Assembly (NCBI RefSeq): GCF_030246905.1
Contig: NZ_CP126741.1
Span: 1,240,001 to 1,304,000 of the forward strand
Direction of reading: 5' to 3'
Source: Microbacterium sp. zg-Y818
Lineage (GTDB): Bacteria > Actinomycetota > Actinomycetes > Actinomycetales > Microbacteriaceae
Length of the DNA: 64,000 bases
Each line of letters starts with the position of its first letter. Positions within the stretch are counted from its first letter, which is position 1. Of this stretch, positions 46,115-55,640 are shown piece by piece. Position numbers and translations under genes: made by a program. The notes beneath the pieces were generated by a model. That model had not been told where the DNA came from. It saw nothing but the letters and a program-made list of their open reading frames with translations, and searched no databases.

Positions 46115-48336
46115 ACCGCGTCGATGCGCCGTACCGCGTTGAGCACGCGGTCCAGGTGCACGGTGTCGCCCATCTCGAACACGAAGCGGCTGATCGCAAG
46201 CCGGTCGTTCGTCGTCGACACGCTCGCGGACAGGATGTTCACGTGGTTCTCGCTCAGCACGCGGGTGACGTCGCTGAGCAGGCCGGAGCGGTCGAGCGCC
46301 TCGACCTGGATGTGCACCAGGAAGATGCTCTTGCTCGTCGGAGCCCACTCCACCTCGATGATGCGCTCAGGGTCGGTCATGAGGGACTGAACGTTGGTGC
46401 AGTCCGCCCGGTGAACCGAGACGCCGCTGCCGCGGGTGACGAAGCCCACGATCTGGTCGCCGGGGACCGGCGTGCAGCACTTGGCGAGCTTGACGAGGAT
46501 GTCGGGGGCACCGCGTACCAGAATGCCGGAGTCGCCGGTGCGCGGCTGGCGTGACCGCCCCACCGGCGGCAGGCTGATCGGACCTGTCGCGGTGTCGTCG
46601 ACAGCGCTGACGAGGGCGGTGACCTTCTCGATCACGGACTGCGTGGAGACGTGGCCTTCGCCGACCGCCGCATACAGAGCCGAGACGTCCTCGTAGCGCA
46701 ACTGCTGCGCGACCTCCGAGAACGAGTCCTGGTTCATGAGGCGCTGGAGCGGCAGGTTCTGGCGGCGCATCGCGCGGGCGATGGCATCCTTGCCCTGCTC
46801 GATCGCCTCTTCGCGGCGCTCCTTGGTGAACCAGCCGCGGATCTTGCTGCGTGCGCGGGTGCTCTTGACGAAGCTCAGCCAGTCCTGGCTGGGGCCTGCG
46901 TCAGGGTTCTTCGAGGTGAAGATCTCGACGACGTCGCCGCTCTTGAGCTCGGACTCCAGCGGCACCAGGCGCCCGTTGACCTTCGCGCCCATGGTGCGGT
47001 GGCCGACCTCGGTGTGCACGGCGTAAGCGAAGTCCACGGGGGTCGCTCCGGCGGTCAGGCCGATGACGCGCCCCTTGGGTGTGAAGACGTAGACCTCTTT
47101 GGCGCCGATCTCGAACCGCAGGGAGTCGAGGAACTCCCCCGGGTCGGCCGTCTCGGCCTGCCAGTCGGAGATGTGCGCCAGCCAGGCCATGTCGGCGTCC
47201 ACCGACTTGGCGCCGGACTTGCCGCCGGCCATCTGCTCCTTGTACTTCCAGTGGGCCGCGACGCCGTACTCGGCCTGCTGGTGCATCTCGTGGGTGCGGA
47301 TCTGGATCTCCACCGTGCGGCCGCCGGGACCGATGACGGTCGTGTGCAGCGACTGGTAGAGGTTGAACTTGGGCGTGGCGATGTAGTCCTTGAAGCGGCC
47401 GGGGAGCGGCGTCCAACGGGCGTGGAGGGCGCCGAGCACGGCGTAGCAGTCACGCACGGTGTTGACGAGCACGCGGATGCCGATGAGGTCGTAGATGTCG
47501 TCGAACTCGCGCCCGCGCACCACCATCTTCTGGTAGACGGAGTACAGCTGCTTGGGACGGCCCATGATGCGGCCCCGGATGCGCAGCTCCCGCAGGTCGG
47601 CCTCGACCGCTTCTATGACGGACTGCACGTACTGCTCGCGCTGCGGAGTGCGCTGGGTGACCAGGCTGTCGATCTCGGCGTAGAGCTTCGGGTGCAGCAC
47701 CGCGAATGAGAGGTCCTCGAGCTCGGACTTCACAGCCTGGATGCCGAGGCGGTGCGCGAGGGGCGCATAGATCTCGAGGGTCTCGGTCGCCTTCTTGGCG
47801 GCCTTCTCCGGGGGAACGAATCCCCAGGTGCGCGCGTTGTGCAGACGGTCGGCGAGCTTGATCAGCAGCACGCGGATGTCGCGGGACATCGCCACGATCA
47901 TCTTTCGCACCGTCTCGGCCTGCGCGGCGTCGCCGTACTTGACCTTGTCGAGCTTGGTGACCCCGTCCACCAGCATCGCGACCTCGTCGCCGAAGTCGGC
48001 GCTCAGCTGGTCGAGCCGGTAGTCGGTGTCCTCCACCGTGTCGTGCAGCAGAGCCGCGGCGATGGCGCGCGGCCCCAGGCCGAGGTCGGCGAGGATCTGG
48101 GCGACGGCGAGCGGGTGGGTGATGTAGGGCTCACCGCTCCGCCGTTTCTGGCCCGCGTGTGCGCGGTCCGCTGCGGCGTACGCACGCTCGACGATCGACA
48201 GGTCACCCTTGGGGTGGTGGGTGCGCACCGTCCGCAACAGCTTCTCGACGTCGTCGCGGCGTGCCGCCCGCGAGAAGATGCGCGGGACGAGTCGGCGCAG
48301 CGACGATGACTGGGCGGCGGGCACGGCCTCTGTCAT
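46084..48336 (-). CDS. rel: Bifunctional (p)ppGpp synthetase/hydrolase Rel
   Basis: Makes and degrades the alarmone (p)ppGpp in the stringent response. 750 residues: HD hydrolase domain with LLHDTVEDT (His98, Asp99, Glu102, Asp103) and RLHNARTW; synthetase domain with [27 protein letters not shown] domain ([13 protein letters not shown], about 425-485); zinc-finger-like region with [11 protein letters not shown]-terminal ACT (about 670-745). RFKD at 314-317 is the RxKD type seen in bifunctional Rel enzymes rather than the ExDD of RelA. GGAGG lies before the ATG. Its 3' end overlaps the convergent AbiEi-like gene. Confidence 0.97.
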   Translation of the reverse strand: MTEAVPAAQSSSLRRLVPRIFSRAARRDDVEKLLRTVRTHHPKGDLSIVERAYAAADRAHAGQKRRSGEPYITHPLAVAQILADLGLGPRAIAAALLHDTVEDTDYRLDQLSADFGDEVAMLVDGVTKLDKVKYGDAAQAETVRKMIVAMSRDIRVLLIKLADRLHNARTWGFVPPEKAAKKATETLEIYAPLAHRLGIQAVKSELEDLSFAVLHPKLYAEIDSLVTQRTPQREQYVQSVIEAVEADLRELRIRGRIMGRPKQLYSVYQKMVVRGREFDDIYDLIGIRVLVNTVRDCYAVLGALHARWTPLPGRFKDYIATPKFNLYQSLHTTVIGPGGRTVEIQIRTHEMHQQAEYGVAAHWKYKEQMAGGKSGAKSVDADMAWLAHISDWQAETADPGEFLDSLRFEIGAKEVYVFTPKGRVIGLTAGATPVDFAYAVHTEVGHRTMGAKVNGRLVPLESELKSGDVVEIFTSKNPDAGPSQDWLSFVKSTRARSKIRGWFTKERREEAIEQGKDAIARAMRRQNLPLQRLMNQDSFSEVAQQLRYEDVSALYAAVGEGHVSTQSVIEKVTALVSAVDDTATGPISLPPVGRSRQPRTGDSGILVRGAPDILVKLAKCCTPVPGDQIVGFVTRGSGVSVHRADCTNVQSLMTDPERIIEVEWAPTSKSIFLVHIQVEALDRSGLLSDVTRVLSENHVNILSASVSTTNDRLAISRFVFEMGDTVHLDRVLNAVRRIDAVYDVYRVTSS

Positions 48337-48366
48337 GCGCTCACCTCCGGTCGTCTCAACCCGTCA

Positions 48367-48372
48367 ATTCTA
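48367..48372 (-). promoter_or_regulatory. -10 hexamer of rel
   Basis: TAGAAT on the minus strand, giving a leader of about 25 nt with the CCGGAGG ribosome binding site. It directly follows the secF hairpin. Confidence 0.5.
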
Positions 48373-48377
48373 CGTCC

Positions 48378-48392
48378 GCCCGCGGTGCGGGC
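48378..48392 (-). terminator. GC hairpin after secF
   Basis: GCCCGC and GCGGGC form a 6-bp stem with a 3-nt loop, 10 nt past the secF stop on the minus strand. No U-tract. It may separate the sec genes from rel. Confidence 0.4.
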
Positions 48393-48402
48393 AGGCTGCG
48401 CC

Positions 48403-49392
48403 TCAGGCGTCCGTCAGGGCCAGTTCGCGAGCGGTACGCACCCGCTCGTCGCGTGCCTTGATGGCCGGTTCGTTCTCGCGCATCAGCGAGTACAGGGGTG
48501 CGGCGACGAACACGGTCGAGTACGCCGCGACGATCGTGCCGACGAAGATCGAAAGCGAGATGTCGGTGAGGGTCTGCGCGCCCAGCCACAGCGCGCCGAT
48601 GAAGAGGATCGCGCCGGTGGGGAGGATGGCCACGACCGTCGTATTGATCGAACGCACCAGCGTCTGGTTCACGGCGAGGTTGACCGATTCGCCGAAGAGC
48701 CGGCCGGAGTTCTCGCCGTCCTCCGTGGTGTTCTCCCTGATCTTGTCGAACACCACCGTCGTGTCGTAGAGGGCGTAGGAGAGGATCGTGAGGAAGCCGA
48801 TCACCGCCGCCGGCGAGATCTCGAAGCCGAACAGCGAGTAGATCCCGACCGTGATGATGAGCACGTCGACCAGGCCGATGATCGCGGCGACCGACATCTT
48901 CCAGGTGCGGAAGTACAGCGCGAGGATGATGAAGGTCATGGCAAGGAAGATCGCCAGGCCCCACAGCGACTGCCGGGTCACGTCGGCGCCCCAGCTGGGA
49001 CCGATGAAGGACGAGGTCACCTCGGCTGGCGCGACGTCGTAGACCTCGGCCAACGCCGCAGTGACCGCCTGCGTCTCGTTAGCGGTCATCTGGTCGGTCT
49101 GCACGCGGATGGCGTCACCGCCGACGGTGGTGACCTTGGTGGTGGCGCCCTCGACGACCGATTGGACCGCGTCGGTGGCGAGGGCCTGATCGGTCTCGGC
49201 CACGTTGGACACGGTGAACTGCGACCCACCCGTGAACTCGATCGAGAACTGGATGGGGCGGAACAGCGGCACGAGGGCCGCGCCGATCACCAGGGCCGCC
49301 GCGAGGATGAACCACAGTCGCCGCTTCGGGATGAAAGGCAGCGAGAGCTTGCCGGTGTAGAGGTCGTTGCCGAAGTTGCTCATGGCGCCCAT
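48403..49392 (-). CDS. secF: Protein translocase subunit SecF
   Basis: Membrane subunit that with SecD uses proton-motive force to pull exported proteins. 329 residues, six transmembrane segments with a large extracytoplasmic loop after helix 1. Signatures: IEFTGGSQF after the first helix, GLVDVLIITVGIYSLFGFEIS and SYALYDTTVVFDKIREN in the conserved membrane core. ATG at 49392 shares bases with the secD stop (TGATG) and is preceded by AAGGAGGGGAG. Confidence 0.97.
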   Translation of the reverse strand: MGAMSNFGNDLYTGKLSLPFIPKRRLWFILAAALVIGAALVPLFRPIQFSIEFTGGSQFTVSNVAETDQALATDAVQSVVEGATTKVTTVGGDAIRVQTDQMTANETQAVTAALAEVYDVAPAEVTSSFIGPSWGADVTRQSLWGLAIFLAMTFIILALYFRTWKMSVAAIIGLVDVLIITVGIYSLFGFEISPAAVIGFLTILSYALYDTTVVFDKIRENTTEDGENSGRLFGESVNLAVNQTLVRSINTTVVAILPTGAILFIGALWLGAQTLTDISLSIFVGTIVAAYSTVFVAAPLYSLMRENEPAIKARDERVRTARELALTDA

Positions 49393-51119
49393 CAGCTGCT
49401 CCCCTCCTTCGTGCGGTCGGTATTGCCACCGCGACGTGCGGCTGCGAGCTCGGCCTGTTTGCGCTCGGCGATGGTCTGCCGGCGTTCGGCCTCACCCTTG
49501 GCGCGGACGGCGCGTTTGCCGGCGCCCCCCTTGGCGGGGACGATCGGCGTGCGGAACTGCGCACGCCCGCGGTAGACGGCGCCCAGCGCGGCGGGGTCCA
49601 GACCCGACAGCGGGTGACCGGATCCGAAGAAGCGGGTGCGTGCCAGAAGCTGCAGCGTCGGGTGGGTGAACAGGATGAAGATGAGCACGTCGATGACGGT
49701 CGTCAGACCCAGCGTGAAGGCGAATCCCTTCACCGTCGCGTCGGCGAGGATGTACAGCACGACAGCGGCAAGGACGTTGATCGACTTCGAGATGTAGATC
49801 GTCCGTTTGGCGCGGGACCAGCCGTCCTCGACGGCGCTGGTGATGCTCTTGCCGTCGCGCAGTTCGTCTCGGATGCGTTCGAAGTAGACGATGAACGAGT
49901 CGGCGGTGAAGCCGATCGACACGATCACGCCCGCGACGCCGGCGAGTGACAGACGGAAGCCCATGCGCCAGGCCAGGATGCACAGGGAGATGTAGGTGAG
50001 CACACCCATCACCAGCAGGGACGCGATGATGATGAAGCCCAGCGCGCGGTAGACCGCGACCGAGTACAACGCCACCAGCAGAAGGCCGATGAGTCCGGCG
50101 ATGAGGCCGATCTGCAGCTGCTGGGAGCCGAGCGTCGCCGAGATCGTGCTCGAGCTCTGCACCTCGAAGCTCAGGGGCAGCGCGCCGTACTTCAGCTGGT
50201 CGGCGAGCACCTTGGCGCTCTCCTGCGTGAAGCTTCCGGTGATCTGCGGCTTGCCGTCGAGGATGACGGCGTTCATCGACGGAGCCGACAGCACGAAGCC
50301 GTCGAGGATGAACGCGAACTGGTTCAGCGGCGGGCTCTGGCCGTACAGCCGCTGGCTGATCTGACCGAACTCGCGGGTGCCCTGATCGTCGAAGACGAGG
50401 TTGACCGCCCACTGGCCGTTCTGCTGGACGATGCCGTGGGTGGCGTCCGAGATCGACGATCCGTCGAGTTCGACGGGCCCCAGCAGGTACTTGACGGTGC
50501 CGGACGGGTCGCAGGTGATCAGCGGCTGGTCCGCAGGCGCGGAAGCGGGGTCGTTCGCCGGGTCGGCGCAGTCGTAGGCGAGGTACTGCGCCTCGAGTGC
50601 CGGGGTGATCCACGCCGGGTCGCTGCCGCTGGTGGGCTCCGTGGACGGGGTCGCCTGCAGTGACGGATCGGGCTGCGGGTACGGCGTCTCGTTGCCGTCC
50701 TCGCCGATGAAGGTGTTGGCGGGGGCGCCGGTGGCCAGCACCGCGCGGAGCTGCAGCTGCGCGGAGGCCTCGATGCGCTCGCGCGTGGCTTCGTCTGCCT
50801 CGCCCGGGATCTGGACGACGATGTTGCGGCCGCCCTCGGTGGTGACGTCGGCCTCGCCGACGCCCGAGGCGTCGACACGCTGGCGGATGATCGTGACAGC
50901 CTGGTTCATCTGCTCGGTGCTGGGGTCGGCGCCGTCCTCGGTCTGCGCTTCGAGGATGATCTGCGTTCCGCCCTGCAGGTCGAGCGCGAGTTCCGGAACC
51001 CACGAGCTCTTGCCGAAGCCGTACACGCCGAGCGCGTTGATGCCGAACAGGAGGGCGGTGATGACCAGAAGTCCGGTCAACGCGCGCCAGGCGTGCCGGA
51101 CGGGGGTGGAAGTGGCCAC
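49392..51119 (-). CDS. secD: Protein translocase subunit SecD
   Basis: Partner of SecF in the SecDF export motor. 575 residues. N-terminal helix, LALDLQGGTQIILEAQ, a large periplasm-equivalent domain, and a C-terminal membrane core with GFTADSFIVYFERIRDELRDGKS. The C-terminal extension after the last helix is long, basic and rich in Arg, Lys and Ala (AKGGAGKRAVRAKGEAERRQ), as in other Microbacteriaceae. GTG start, 43 nt after yajC. Confidence 0.96.
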   Translation of the reverse strand: MATSTPVRHAWRALTGLLVITALLFGINALGVYGFGKSSWVPELALDLQGGTQIILEAQTEDGADPSTEQMNQAVTIIRQRVDASGVGEADVTTEGGRNIVVQIPGEADEATRERIEASAQLQLRAVLATGAPANTFIGEDGNETPYPQPDPSLQATPSTEPTSGSDPAWITPALEAQYLAYDCADPANDPASAPADQPLITCDPSGTVKYLLGPVELDGSSISDATHGIVQQNGQWAVNLVFDDQGTREFGQISQRLYGQSPPLNQFAFILDGFVLSAPSMNAVILDGKPQITGSFTQESAKVLADQLKYGALPLSFEVQSSSTISATLGSQQLQIGLIAGLIGLLLVALYSVAVYRALGFIIIASLLVMGVLTYISLCILAWRMGFRLSLAGVAGVIVSIGFTADSFIVYFERIRDELRDGKSITSAVEDGWSRAKRTIYISKSINVLAAVVLYILADATVKGFAFTLGLTTVIDVLIFILFTHPTLQLLARTRFFGSGHPLSGLDPAALGAVYRGRAQFRTPIVPAKGGAGKRAVRAKGEAERRQTIAERKQAELAAARRGGNTDRTKEGSS

Positions 51120-51162
51120 GTGTGGTCAGCTTTCTCGCGCGCCGCCGCAGCGGCGAGACGGA

Positions 51163-51615
51163 TCAGGCCAGGGGCTTGGTGCCCGGGTCGGTGTCGTTTG
51201 TGCCGCCCGATGCGCGGTTGCGGTCATCGTCGACCGAGGTGATGTCGCCGTCGGCGACATCGGCGACGTACTCGTCTTCGGCTGCCTCGGACTCGATGAA
51301 CTCGTCTTCGGTGACGACGCCCTCGGCCGGGTCGACGACGCGCAGGATCGCCTGGCTGTGCACCTTGATGTCGACACCCGGCGCGATTTCAACGATGGCC
51401 GGCTGGTCGAGGTTCTCGGGGTCGTAGGCCACGATCGTGCCGTAGAGGCCGCCCTGCAGGAGCACCTCGGCGCCGGGAACCGTCTGGCGCGCCTTCGCCT
51501 CCTGCTCGGCCTTCTGGCGCTGCATGCGACGGCGTGAGCTCCAGAACATGAAGACGAGCAGAGCGCCGAGCAGCAGGATGAGGCCGTACTCGGCGAAGAA
51601 GACAGCGAATTCCAT
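51163..51615 (-). CDS. yajC: Preprotein translocase subunit YajC
   Basis: Small accessory of the SecDF complex. 150 residues: a single N-terminal transmembrane helix (YGLILLLGALLVFMFWSSRRRM), then the conserved TVPGAEVLLQGGLYGTIVAYD and VDIKVHSQAI. The C-terminal 50 residues are very acidic. The start at 51615 is used because MEFAVFFAEYGLI places the helix at the N-terminus; the longer frame adds a non-conserved leader. First gene of yajC-secD-secF. Confidence 0.93.
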   Translation of the reverse strand: MEFAVFFAEYGLILLLGALLVFMFWSSRRRMQRQKAEQEAKARQTVPGAEVLLQGGLYGTIVAYDPENLDQPAIVEIAPGVDIKVHSQAILRVVDPAEGVVTEDEFIESEAAEDEYVADVADGDITSVDDDRNRASGGTNDTDPGTKPLA

Positions 51616-51689
51616 GGAGGTGAGGTCACCTTTCGGTTCGGGCATGCCGTGAGGCACCCCAGCAGAGGTTGCGGCGAAAGCCTTCAGCG

Positions 51690-51695
51690 ATTATA
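51690..51695 (-). promoter_or_regulatory. Consensus -10 box of yajC-secDF overlapping the ruvB stop
   Basis: TATAAT on the minus strand, a perfect -10, whose last bases form the TAA stop of ruvB. The leader to yajC would be about 68 nt. No TTGACA-like -35 at the right distance. Confidence 0.5.
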
Positions 51696-52746
51696 GGTCA
51701 TCGATGCGCAGCGCCCCTTCGGCGTGCGGAACGCGCAGGTGGGCATATGCCTCGGGGGTGGCGATGCGACCGCGGGGCGTACGCCCCATGAACCCGATGC
51801 GCACCAGATACGGCTCCACCACAGACTCGATCGTCTCGGCCTCCTCCCCCACGGTCACCGCGAGGGTGCTGAGCCCCACCGGTCCCCCGCGGAATCGCCG
51901 GACGAGCGCGTCGAGCACGGCGCGGTCGAGCCGGTCCAGCCCGATCGGGTCGACGTCGTAGAGCTCGAGCGCGGCGTTGACGTCGGCCTGCGTCGCCGCC
52001 GGCCCGCCGTTGAAGGCGCTGGCGCGCCCGCCTTGGCCGTGCACGATGACGTAGTCGCGCACGCGCCGCAGCAGGCGGTTGGCGATGCGGGGCGTGCCGC
52101 GGGAGCGCCGCGCGATCTCGGCGCGCGCATGTGCCGGAAGACCGACCCCGAGCACGAGAGCCGATCGCTCCACGACCTGTTCCAGTTCGCTCGGTTCGTA
52201 GTACTCGAGGTGCGCGGTGAACCCGAACCGGTCCCGCAGCGGATTGGGGAGCATGCCGGAGCGGGTCGTGGCGCCCACGAGGGTGAACGGCGCCAGCTCG
52301 AGGGGGATGCTCGTGGCGCCGGCACCCTTGCCCACCATGATGTCGATGCGGAAGTCCTCCATGGCGAGGTACAGCATCTCTTCGGCGGAGCGGGCCATGC
52401 GGTGGATCTCGTCGATGAAGAGCACTTCGCCGGGCGTCAGGCTGGACAGCAGCGCCGCCAGGTCGCCGGCATGCTGGATTGCAGGCCCCGACGACAGGCG
52501 AAGCGGACGGTCGCTCTCGTGTGCGACGATCATCGCCAGCGTGGTCTTTCCCAGGCCCGGGGGCCCGGAGAGCAGGATGTGGTCGGCCGGGCGCTGCTGG
52601 ATGCGCGCCGCCTCGAGCAGCAGCTGCAGCTGGCCGCGCACCTTGTGCTGCCCGACGAACTCGGCCAGCGAGCTGGGTCGCAGCGCACCTTCGACCGCCA
52701 GCTCGATCTCGTCCTGCGGCTCGGCGGGGTTCACGGTCTCATCCAC
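51691..52746 (-). CDS. ruvB: Holliday junction branch-migration helicase RuvB
   Basis: AAA+ motor that drives Holliday-junction branch migration with RuvA. 351 residues. Walker A GPPGLGKT at 61-68, Walker B DEIH at 112-115, sensor 1 GATTRSG, and the C-terminal winged helix ending [20 protein letters not shown] start, overlapping ruvA by 8 nt. Confidence 0.98.
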   Translation of the reverse strand: MDETVNPAEPQDEIELAVEGALRPSSLAEFVGQHKVRGQLQLLLEAARIQQRPADHILLSGPPGLGKTTLAMIVAHESDRPLRLSSGPAIQHAGDLAALLSSLTPGEVLFIDEIHRMARSAEEMLYLAMEDFRIDIMVGKGAGATSIPLELAPFTLVGATTRSGMLPNPLRDRFGFTAHLEYYEPSELEQVVERSALVLGVGLPAHARAEIARRSRGTPRIANRLLRRVRDYVIVHGQGGRASAFNGGPAATQADVNAALELYDVDPIGLDRLDRAVLDALVRRFRGGPVGLSTLAVTVGEEAETIESVVEPYLVRIGFMGRTPRGRIATPEAYAHLRVPHAEGALRIDDL

Positions 52747-53371
52747 CGGCGGGCTCCTTGCGGGAGGGGCCCAGCTGGGCCAGCGTCAGGCGCAGCAGCG
52801 CTGAGACGTCGCCCCGCTGGCGCTCGGATGCCGCCTCGGCCACCGGGCCGACGGCCTCCGCTGCGATCCGCTCGCTCCACCCCAGGCCGACGAGGGCGGC
52901 CACGACCTGCGCGACGACCTTCTCGTCGGCCTTTCCCGACGCGACAGCCCCGCCCGTGCCGCCGAGCCCGAGGGCCTGCAGCTTGCCGGCGAGCTGAACC
53001 ACGATGAGCTTGGCCGTCTTGGGTCCGATTCCCGACACGCGACGAAACGGCGCGTCGTCTTCTGCGGTGACCGCCTGCGCGATCTGGTCGACGGTCAGCG
53101 AAGCCAGCACGCCGAGGGCGGATTTGGGCCCCACCCCCGACACGCTGATCAGCTGGAGGAAGACGCTGAGCTCGTCGCGGGTGGCGAACCCGAACAGCGC
53201 CAGGGCGTCCTCGCGCACGACGAGGTGCGTGTGCAGCACGATCTCGTCGCCTACGTGAAAGCTCCGCGACAGTTGCGGGGTCACCGCGATCGAGAACCCG
53301 ACGCCGTTGACGTCGACGATCACGCTGTCGGGATCGAGGTGCAGCACGCGACCGCGTGCGGAGGAGATCAT
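52739..53371 (-). CDS. ruvA: Holliday junction-binding protein RuvA
   Basis: Binds four-way junctions and loads RuvB. 210 residues. N-terminal OB domain ([26 protein letters not shown]), two helix-hairpin-helix motifs ([14 protein letters not shown] and [14 protein letters not shown]), flexible linker, C-terminal RuvB-binding domain. The ATG has a TAGGCT hexamer six nt upstream, so ruvA appears to have its own leaderless promoter rather than depending on ruvC. Confidence 0.97.
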   Translation of the reverse strand: MISSARGRVLHLDPDSVIVDVNGVGFSIAVTPQLSRSFHVGDEIVLHTHLVVREDALALFGFATRDELSVFLQLISVSGVGPKSALGVLASLTVDQIAQAVTAEDDAPFRRVSGIGPKTAKLIVVQLAGKLQALGLGGTGGAVASGKADEKVVAQVVAALVGLGWSERIAAEAVGPVAEAASERQRGDVSALLRLTLAQLGPSRKEPAGG

Positions 53372-53377
53372 GCTCCG

Positions 53378-53408
53378 AGCCTACGGCCGCCTTCGGATGT
53401 TTGTTCTA
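53378..53408 (-). promoter_or_regulatory. ruvA promoter with a degenerate LexA-like box
   Basis: TAGGCT (53378-53383) is six nt before the ruvA ATG. Upstream, 53393-53408 reads TAGAACAAACATCCGA, matching 9 of 12 fixed positions of the actinobacterial SOS box TCGAAC-N4-GTTCGA. It would lie over the -35 region. The -10 is well placed; the SOS box is weak. Confidence 0.35.
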
Positions 53409-53477
53409 TCGACACGCGCCCGCGGCCGGGGTCGGCCCTGTCGGGTGCCCCGCGGCCAGGCTGTTGCCGAGGCGTTC

Positions 53478-54947
53478 TCAGAACGGTGGTGGGCCCTCGG
53501 CTGCGGCCAGGGCGGTGAATTCGAGCACGCGTCGCGGGATGTCGAGGTGGGTCCGCCCGGTGGGGCTGGTCCATTCCAGGATGCCGTGCAGCTTCTGGAT
53601 CACGGTCCAGGCGCTGGCGTGTTTGAGGGTGTGGTGCCGGACGCAGAGGTTCGCGAGGTTGCACAACGCGGTGGGTCCGCCTCGCGCGTGGTCGAGGGTG
53701 TGGTCGTGGTCGCAGTAGTACACGGGCCTTCGGCATCCGGGGAACCGGCAGTGCTCGTCGCGGGCGTCGAGGTGCCTGCGCTGTGCCCGGTTGGGCCGGT
53801 AGGTGTCGACGTGCTGCACGGCGCCGGTGGTCGGGGAGGTGAACACCCGCTCCCAGAGGTCCGTGGTCGCGGCGAGGTGCCGGGCGGTATCGGGGTCGAT
53901 GGGCCCGTACCCGATGAGTTCGGCCGGCGCGGTGCCTTCGCCGGTGAGGGTGTCGACGGGGATCACGATCTGCACGTGCGCGGTGATCGCCTGCCCCGCG
54001 GGGATGCTGCGGGACGAGGCGGGTGTGCTGGCGTGGCCGGTGAGTAGCAGGTCGGTGAGGACGTCGGCCCGGACCTGGTCGGCGGTGCGGGTATCGGTCG
54101 CGGCTGCGTCGGTGTCCGCCGGCTCTTCGGCCACGGGCTGCTCATCCGGGTGTGCCTGCACCGTGCCCGTGGCGTCGGTGTCCGAAGGCGCGGCCGCGCC
54201 GCCGTCCTCAGGCGTGCTTGCCGCGGGCCCGCTGTCCGTCCCGTCTGCGGCCGCGGCGCGCTGGGCGGCGGCGACCTCGCGGGCGTGTTGGGTGAGCCGG
54301 TCGTGGATCGCGTACGCCAACGCCGCCGGGAGCACCGCGGCAAGTTCCGCCATCCCGTCCTCGAGATCCCGCACCCACACCCGCCGCCCGGCGGCAGCCT
54401 CGGCGTGACGCTCGGCGAGGGGTACGGGGTGCAGGTTCTGCGCGATCATCGCGATGATCGGCTTGGCCCGCCCCGGTGTCTCCCGCTCGCAGACGACCAG
54501 GGCGGCCTGTTCGAACCGGGCGCGCGCGTCGGGGTCGGTGATGCGGACCCCGGCATCCTGAATGATCCGCACGTGCGCCGTGTCGATGGCCCCCGCCCGC
54601 AACGCCGCGACGGTCGCGGCGAACCCGGTCACCAGGACGGTCGCGTCGTGCAGGCGGTCCTGGATCACACGGTCGGACCGGCGCAACACCGCGGCGACGT
54701 CGGCGGCCATCTCCCGCAACGGCATCTCCCGCTCCCGGCCCGCACTGGACGGCACCAGGGCGGTCCGCGCCGCCGCGATCGCATCCGCCCGCGCCAGCAA
54801 CCCCAGCTCCTCGGCCTGCAACGCCGCGATCCGCGCCCTCGTGCGCTCCAACTCCCCCAGCACCGCACCACGCGAGCGCGTATCGCGTCTCGTCGTGGCT
54901 GCTGGTGAACTGCTCATACCCATAATTCTGCCGAGGTCCACCGACAT
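53478..54947 (-). CDS. DUF222 / HNH endonuclease domain protein, inserted between ruvC and ruvA
   Basis: A 489-residue protein of the DUF222-HNH family, abundant and repeated in actinobacterial genomes (the 13E12 repeat family). N-terminal helical DUF222 part, then a low-complexity Ala/Thr/Asp-rich linker (about 225-290), then the HNH domain near residues 400-445 with RDEHCRFPGCRRP, YYCDHDHTLDHARGG and NLCVRHH; zinc cysteines and the catalytic His are present. Probably a selfish or nicking endonuclease; function unproven. Starts at 54923 or 54917 are also possible; 54947 is used because TAGGCG lies six nt before it. It interrupts the usual ruvC-ruvA-ruvB order. Confidence 0.88.
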   Translation of the reverse strand: MSVDLGRIMGMSSSPAATTRRDTRSRGAVLGELERTRARIAALQAEELGLLARADAIAAARTALVPSSAGREREMPLREMAADVAAVLRRSDRVIQDRLHDATVLVTGFAATVAALRAGAIDTAHVRIIQDAGVRITDPDARARFEQAALVVCERETPGRAKPIIAMIAQNLHPVPLAERHAEAAAGRRVWVRDLEDGMAELAAVLPAALAYAIHDRLTQHAREVAAAQRAAAADGTDSGPAASTPEDGGAAAPSDTDATGTVQAHPDEQPVAEEPADTDAAATDTRTADQVRADVLTDLLLTGHASTPASSRSIPAGQAITAHVQIVIPVDTLTGEGTAPAELIGYGPIDPDTARHLAATTDLWERVFTSPTTGAVQHVDTYRPNRAQRRHLDARDEHCRFPGCRRPVYYCDHDHTLDHARGGPTALCNLANLCVRHHTLKHASAWTVIQKLHGILEWTSPTGRTHLDIPRRVLEFTALAAAEGPPPF

Positions 54948-54979
54948 TGACCGCGCCTAAAACCCAGGCCAAACGGCGA

Positions 54980-55016
54980 TTGTGGATAACTTCTGCCGGC
55001 ATCCGGCTGTGGAGAA
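54980..55016. promoter_or_regulatory. Two DnaA-box-like sequences
   Basis: 54981-54989 is TGTGGATAA, the exact complement of the DnaA box TTATCCACA. 55008-55016 is TGTGGAGAA, one base different, in the same orientation 27 bp on. Both lie in the 102-nt gap between the HNH gene and ruvC. Not an origin by itself. Confidence 0.4.
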
Positions 55017-55049
55017 ACCGGCGCCTAACACCGGCCAAAAACCAAACCC

Positions 55050-55640
55050 TCAGCGCCGCGTCACACGCTCGGCATTCGCCCACGCCCGCTGCGCCGGCGT
55101 CAGCGTCGCCGAGCCAGAGCCAGAGCCTGAGCCAGAGGCAGAGGCCGTCAGCCCACCGCGCCAGGCATGGCAGAGAGCCAGGGCCAGCGCGTCGGCGGCA
55201 TCCGCCGGCTGGGGCAACGCGTCGAGCCGCAGCACGCGCGCGACCATGGTCTGCACCTGCAGCTTGTCCGCGGCGCCGTAGCCGGTGACAGCGGCCTTCA
55301 CCTCGGAGGGCGTGTGGGTCGCGGCAACCAGGCCCCGCTCCCCCGCCAGCAGCAGGGCGATGCCGCTGGCCTGCGCCGTTCCCATCACCGTGCTGCGGTT
55401 GTGCTGGGCGAAGACCCGCTCGACCGCCACGACGTCGGGCCGGTGCTCATCGAGCACCGCGCGAAGTCCCGCAGCGATGGCCGCGAGACGCTGCTCGATC
55501 GGCAGCGACGGCTCGGTGCGCACGACACCGACGTGCACCAGCGACGCCGAGCGGTTGCGCGCGACGTCGACGACCCCGACGCCGCATCGGGTCAGGCCCG
55601 GGTCGACGCCGAGAACGCGGAGAGTGCCGGTGGATGCCAC
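55050..55640 (-). CDS. ruvC: Holliday junction resolvase RuvC
   Basis: Cuts Holliday junctions symmetrically. 196 residues. The four catalytic acids are visible: Asp13 ([12 protein letters not shown]), Glu74 (VAVERVF), Asp147 and Asp150 ([15 protein letters not shown]). After the catalytic domain there is an unusual (Gly-Ser) stretch encoded by a 6-bp repeat, then a short basic tail. GTG start with TAGCGT six nt upstream; a 10-bp inverted repeat brackets the start. Separated from ruvA by the HNH gene. Confidence 0.97.
   Translation of the reverse strand: MASTGTLRVLGVDPGLTRCGVGVVDVARNRSASLVHVGVVRTEPSLPIEQRLAAIAAGLRAVLDEHRPDVVAVERVFAQHNRSTVMGTAQASGIALLLAGERGLVAATHTPSEVKAAVTGYGAADKLQVQTMVARVLRLDALPQPADAADALALALCHAWRGGLTASASGSGSGSGSATLTPAQRAWANAERVTRR
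55111..55146. repeat. Six imperfect copies of a 6-bp unit in ruvC
   Basis: GAGCCA-type hexamers (GAGCCA, GAGCCA, GAGCCT, GAGCCA, GAGGCA, GAGGCC) in tandem. On the coding strand they give alternating Gly-Ser and Ala-Ser residues after the catalytic domain. In-frame slippage would change only the tail length. Confidence 0.85.

Noticed and set aside
54970..55020. Replication origin at the two DnaA-like boxes.
   Set aside because: Only two boxes, no AT-rich unwinding region, and no dnaA, dnaN or rpmH nearby.
55111..55146. Tandem hexamers considered as a CRISPR or mini-satellite array.
   Set aside because: Units are 6 bp with no spacers and lie inside the ruvC frame.
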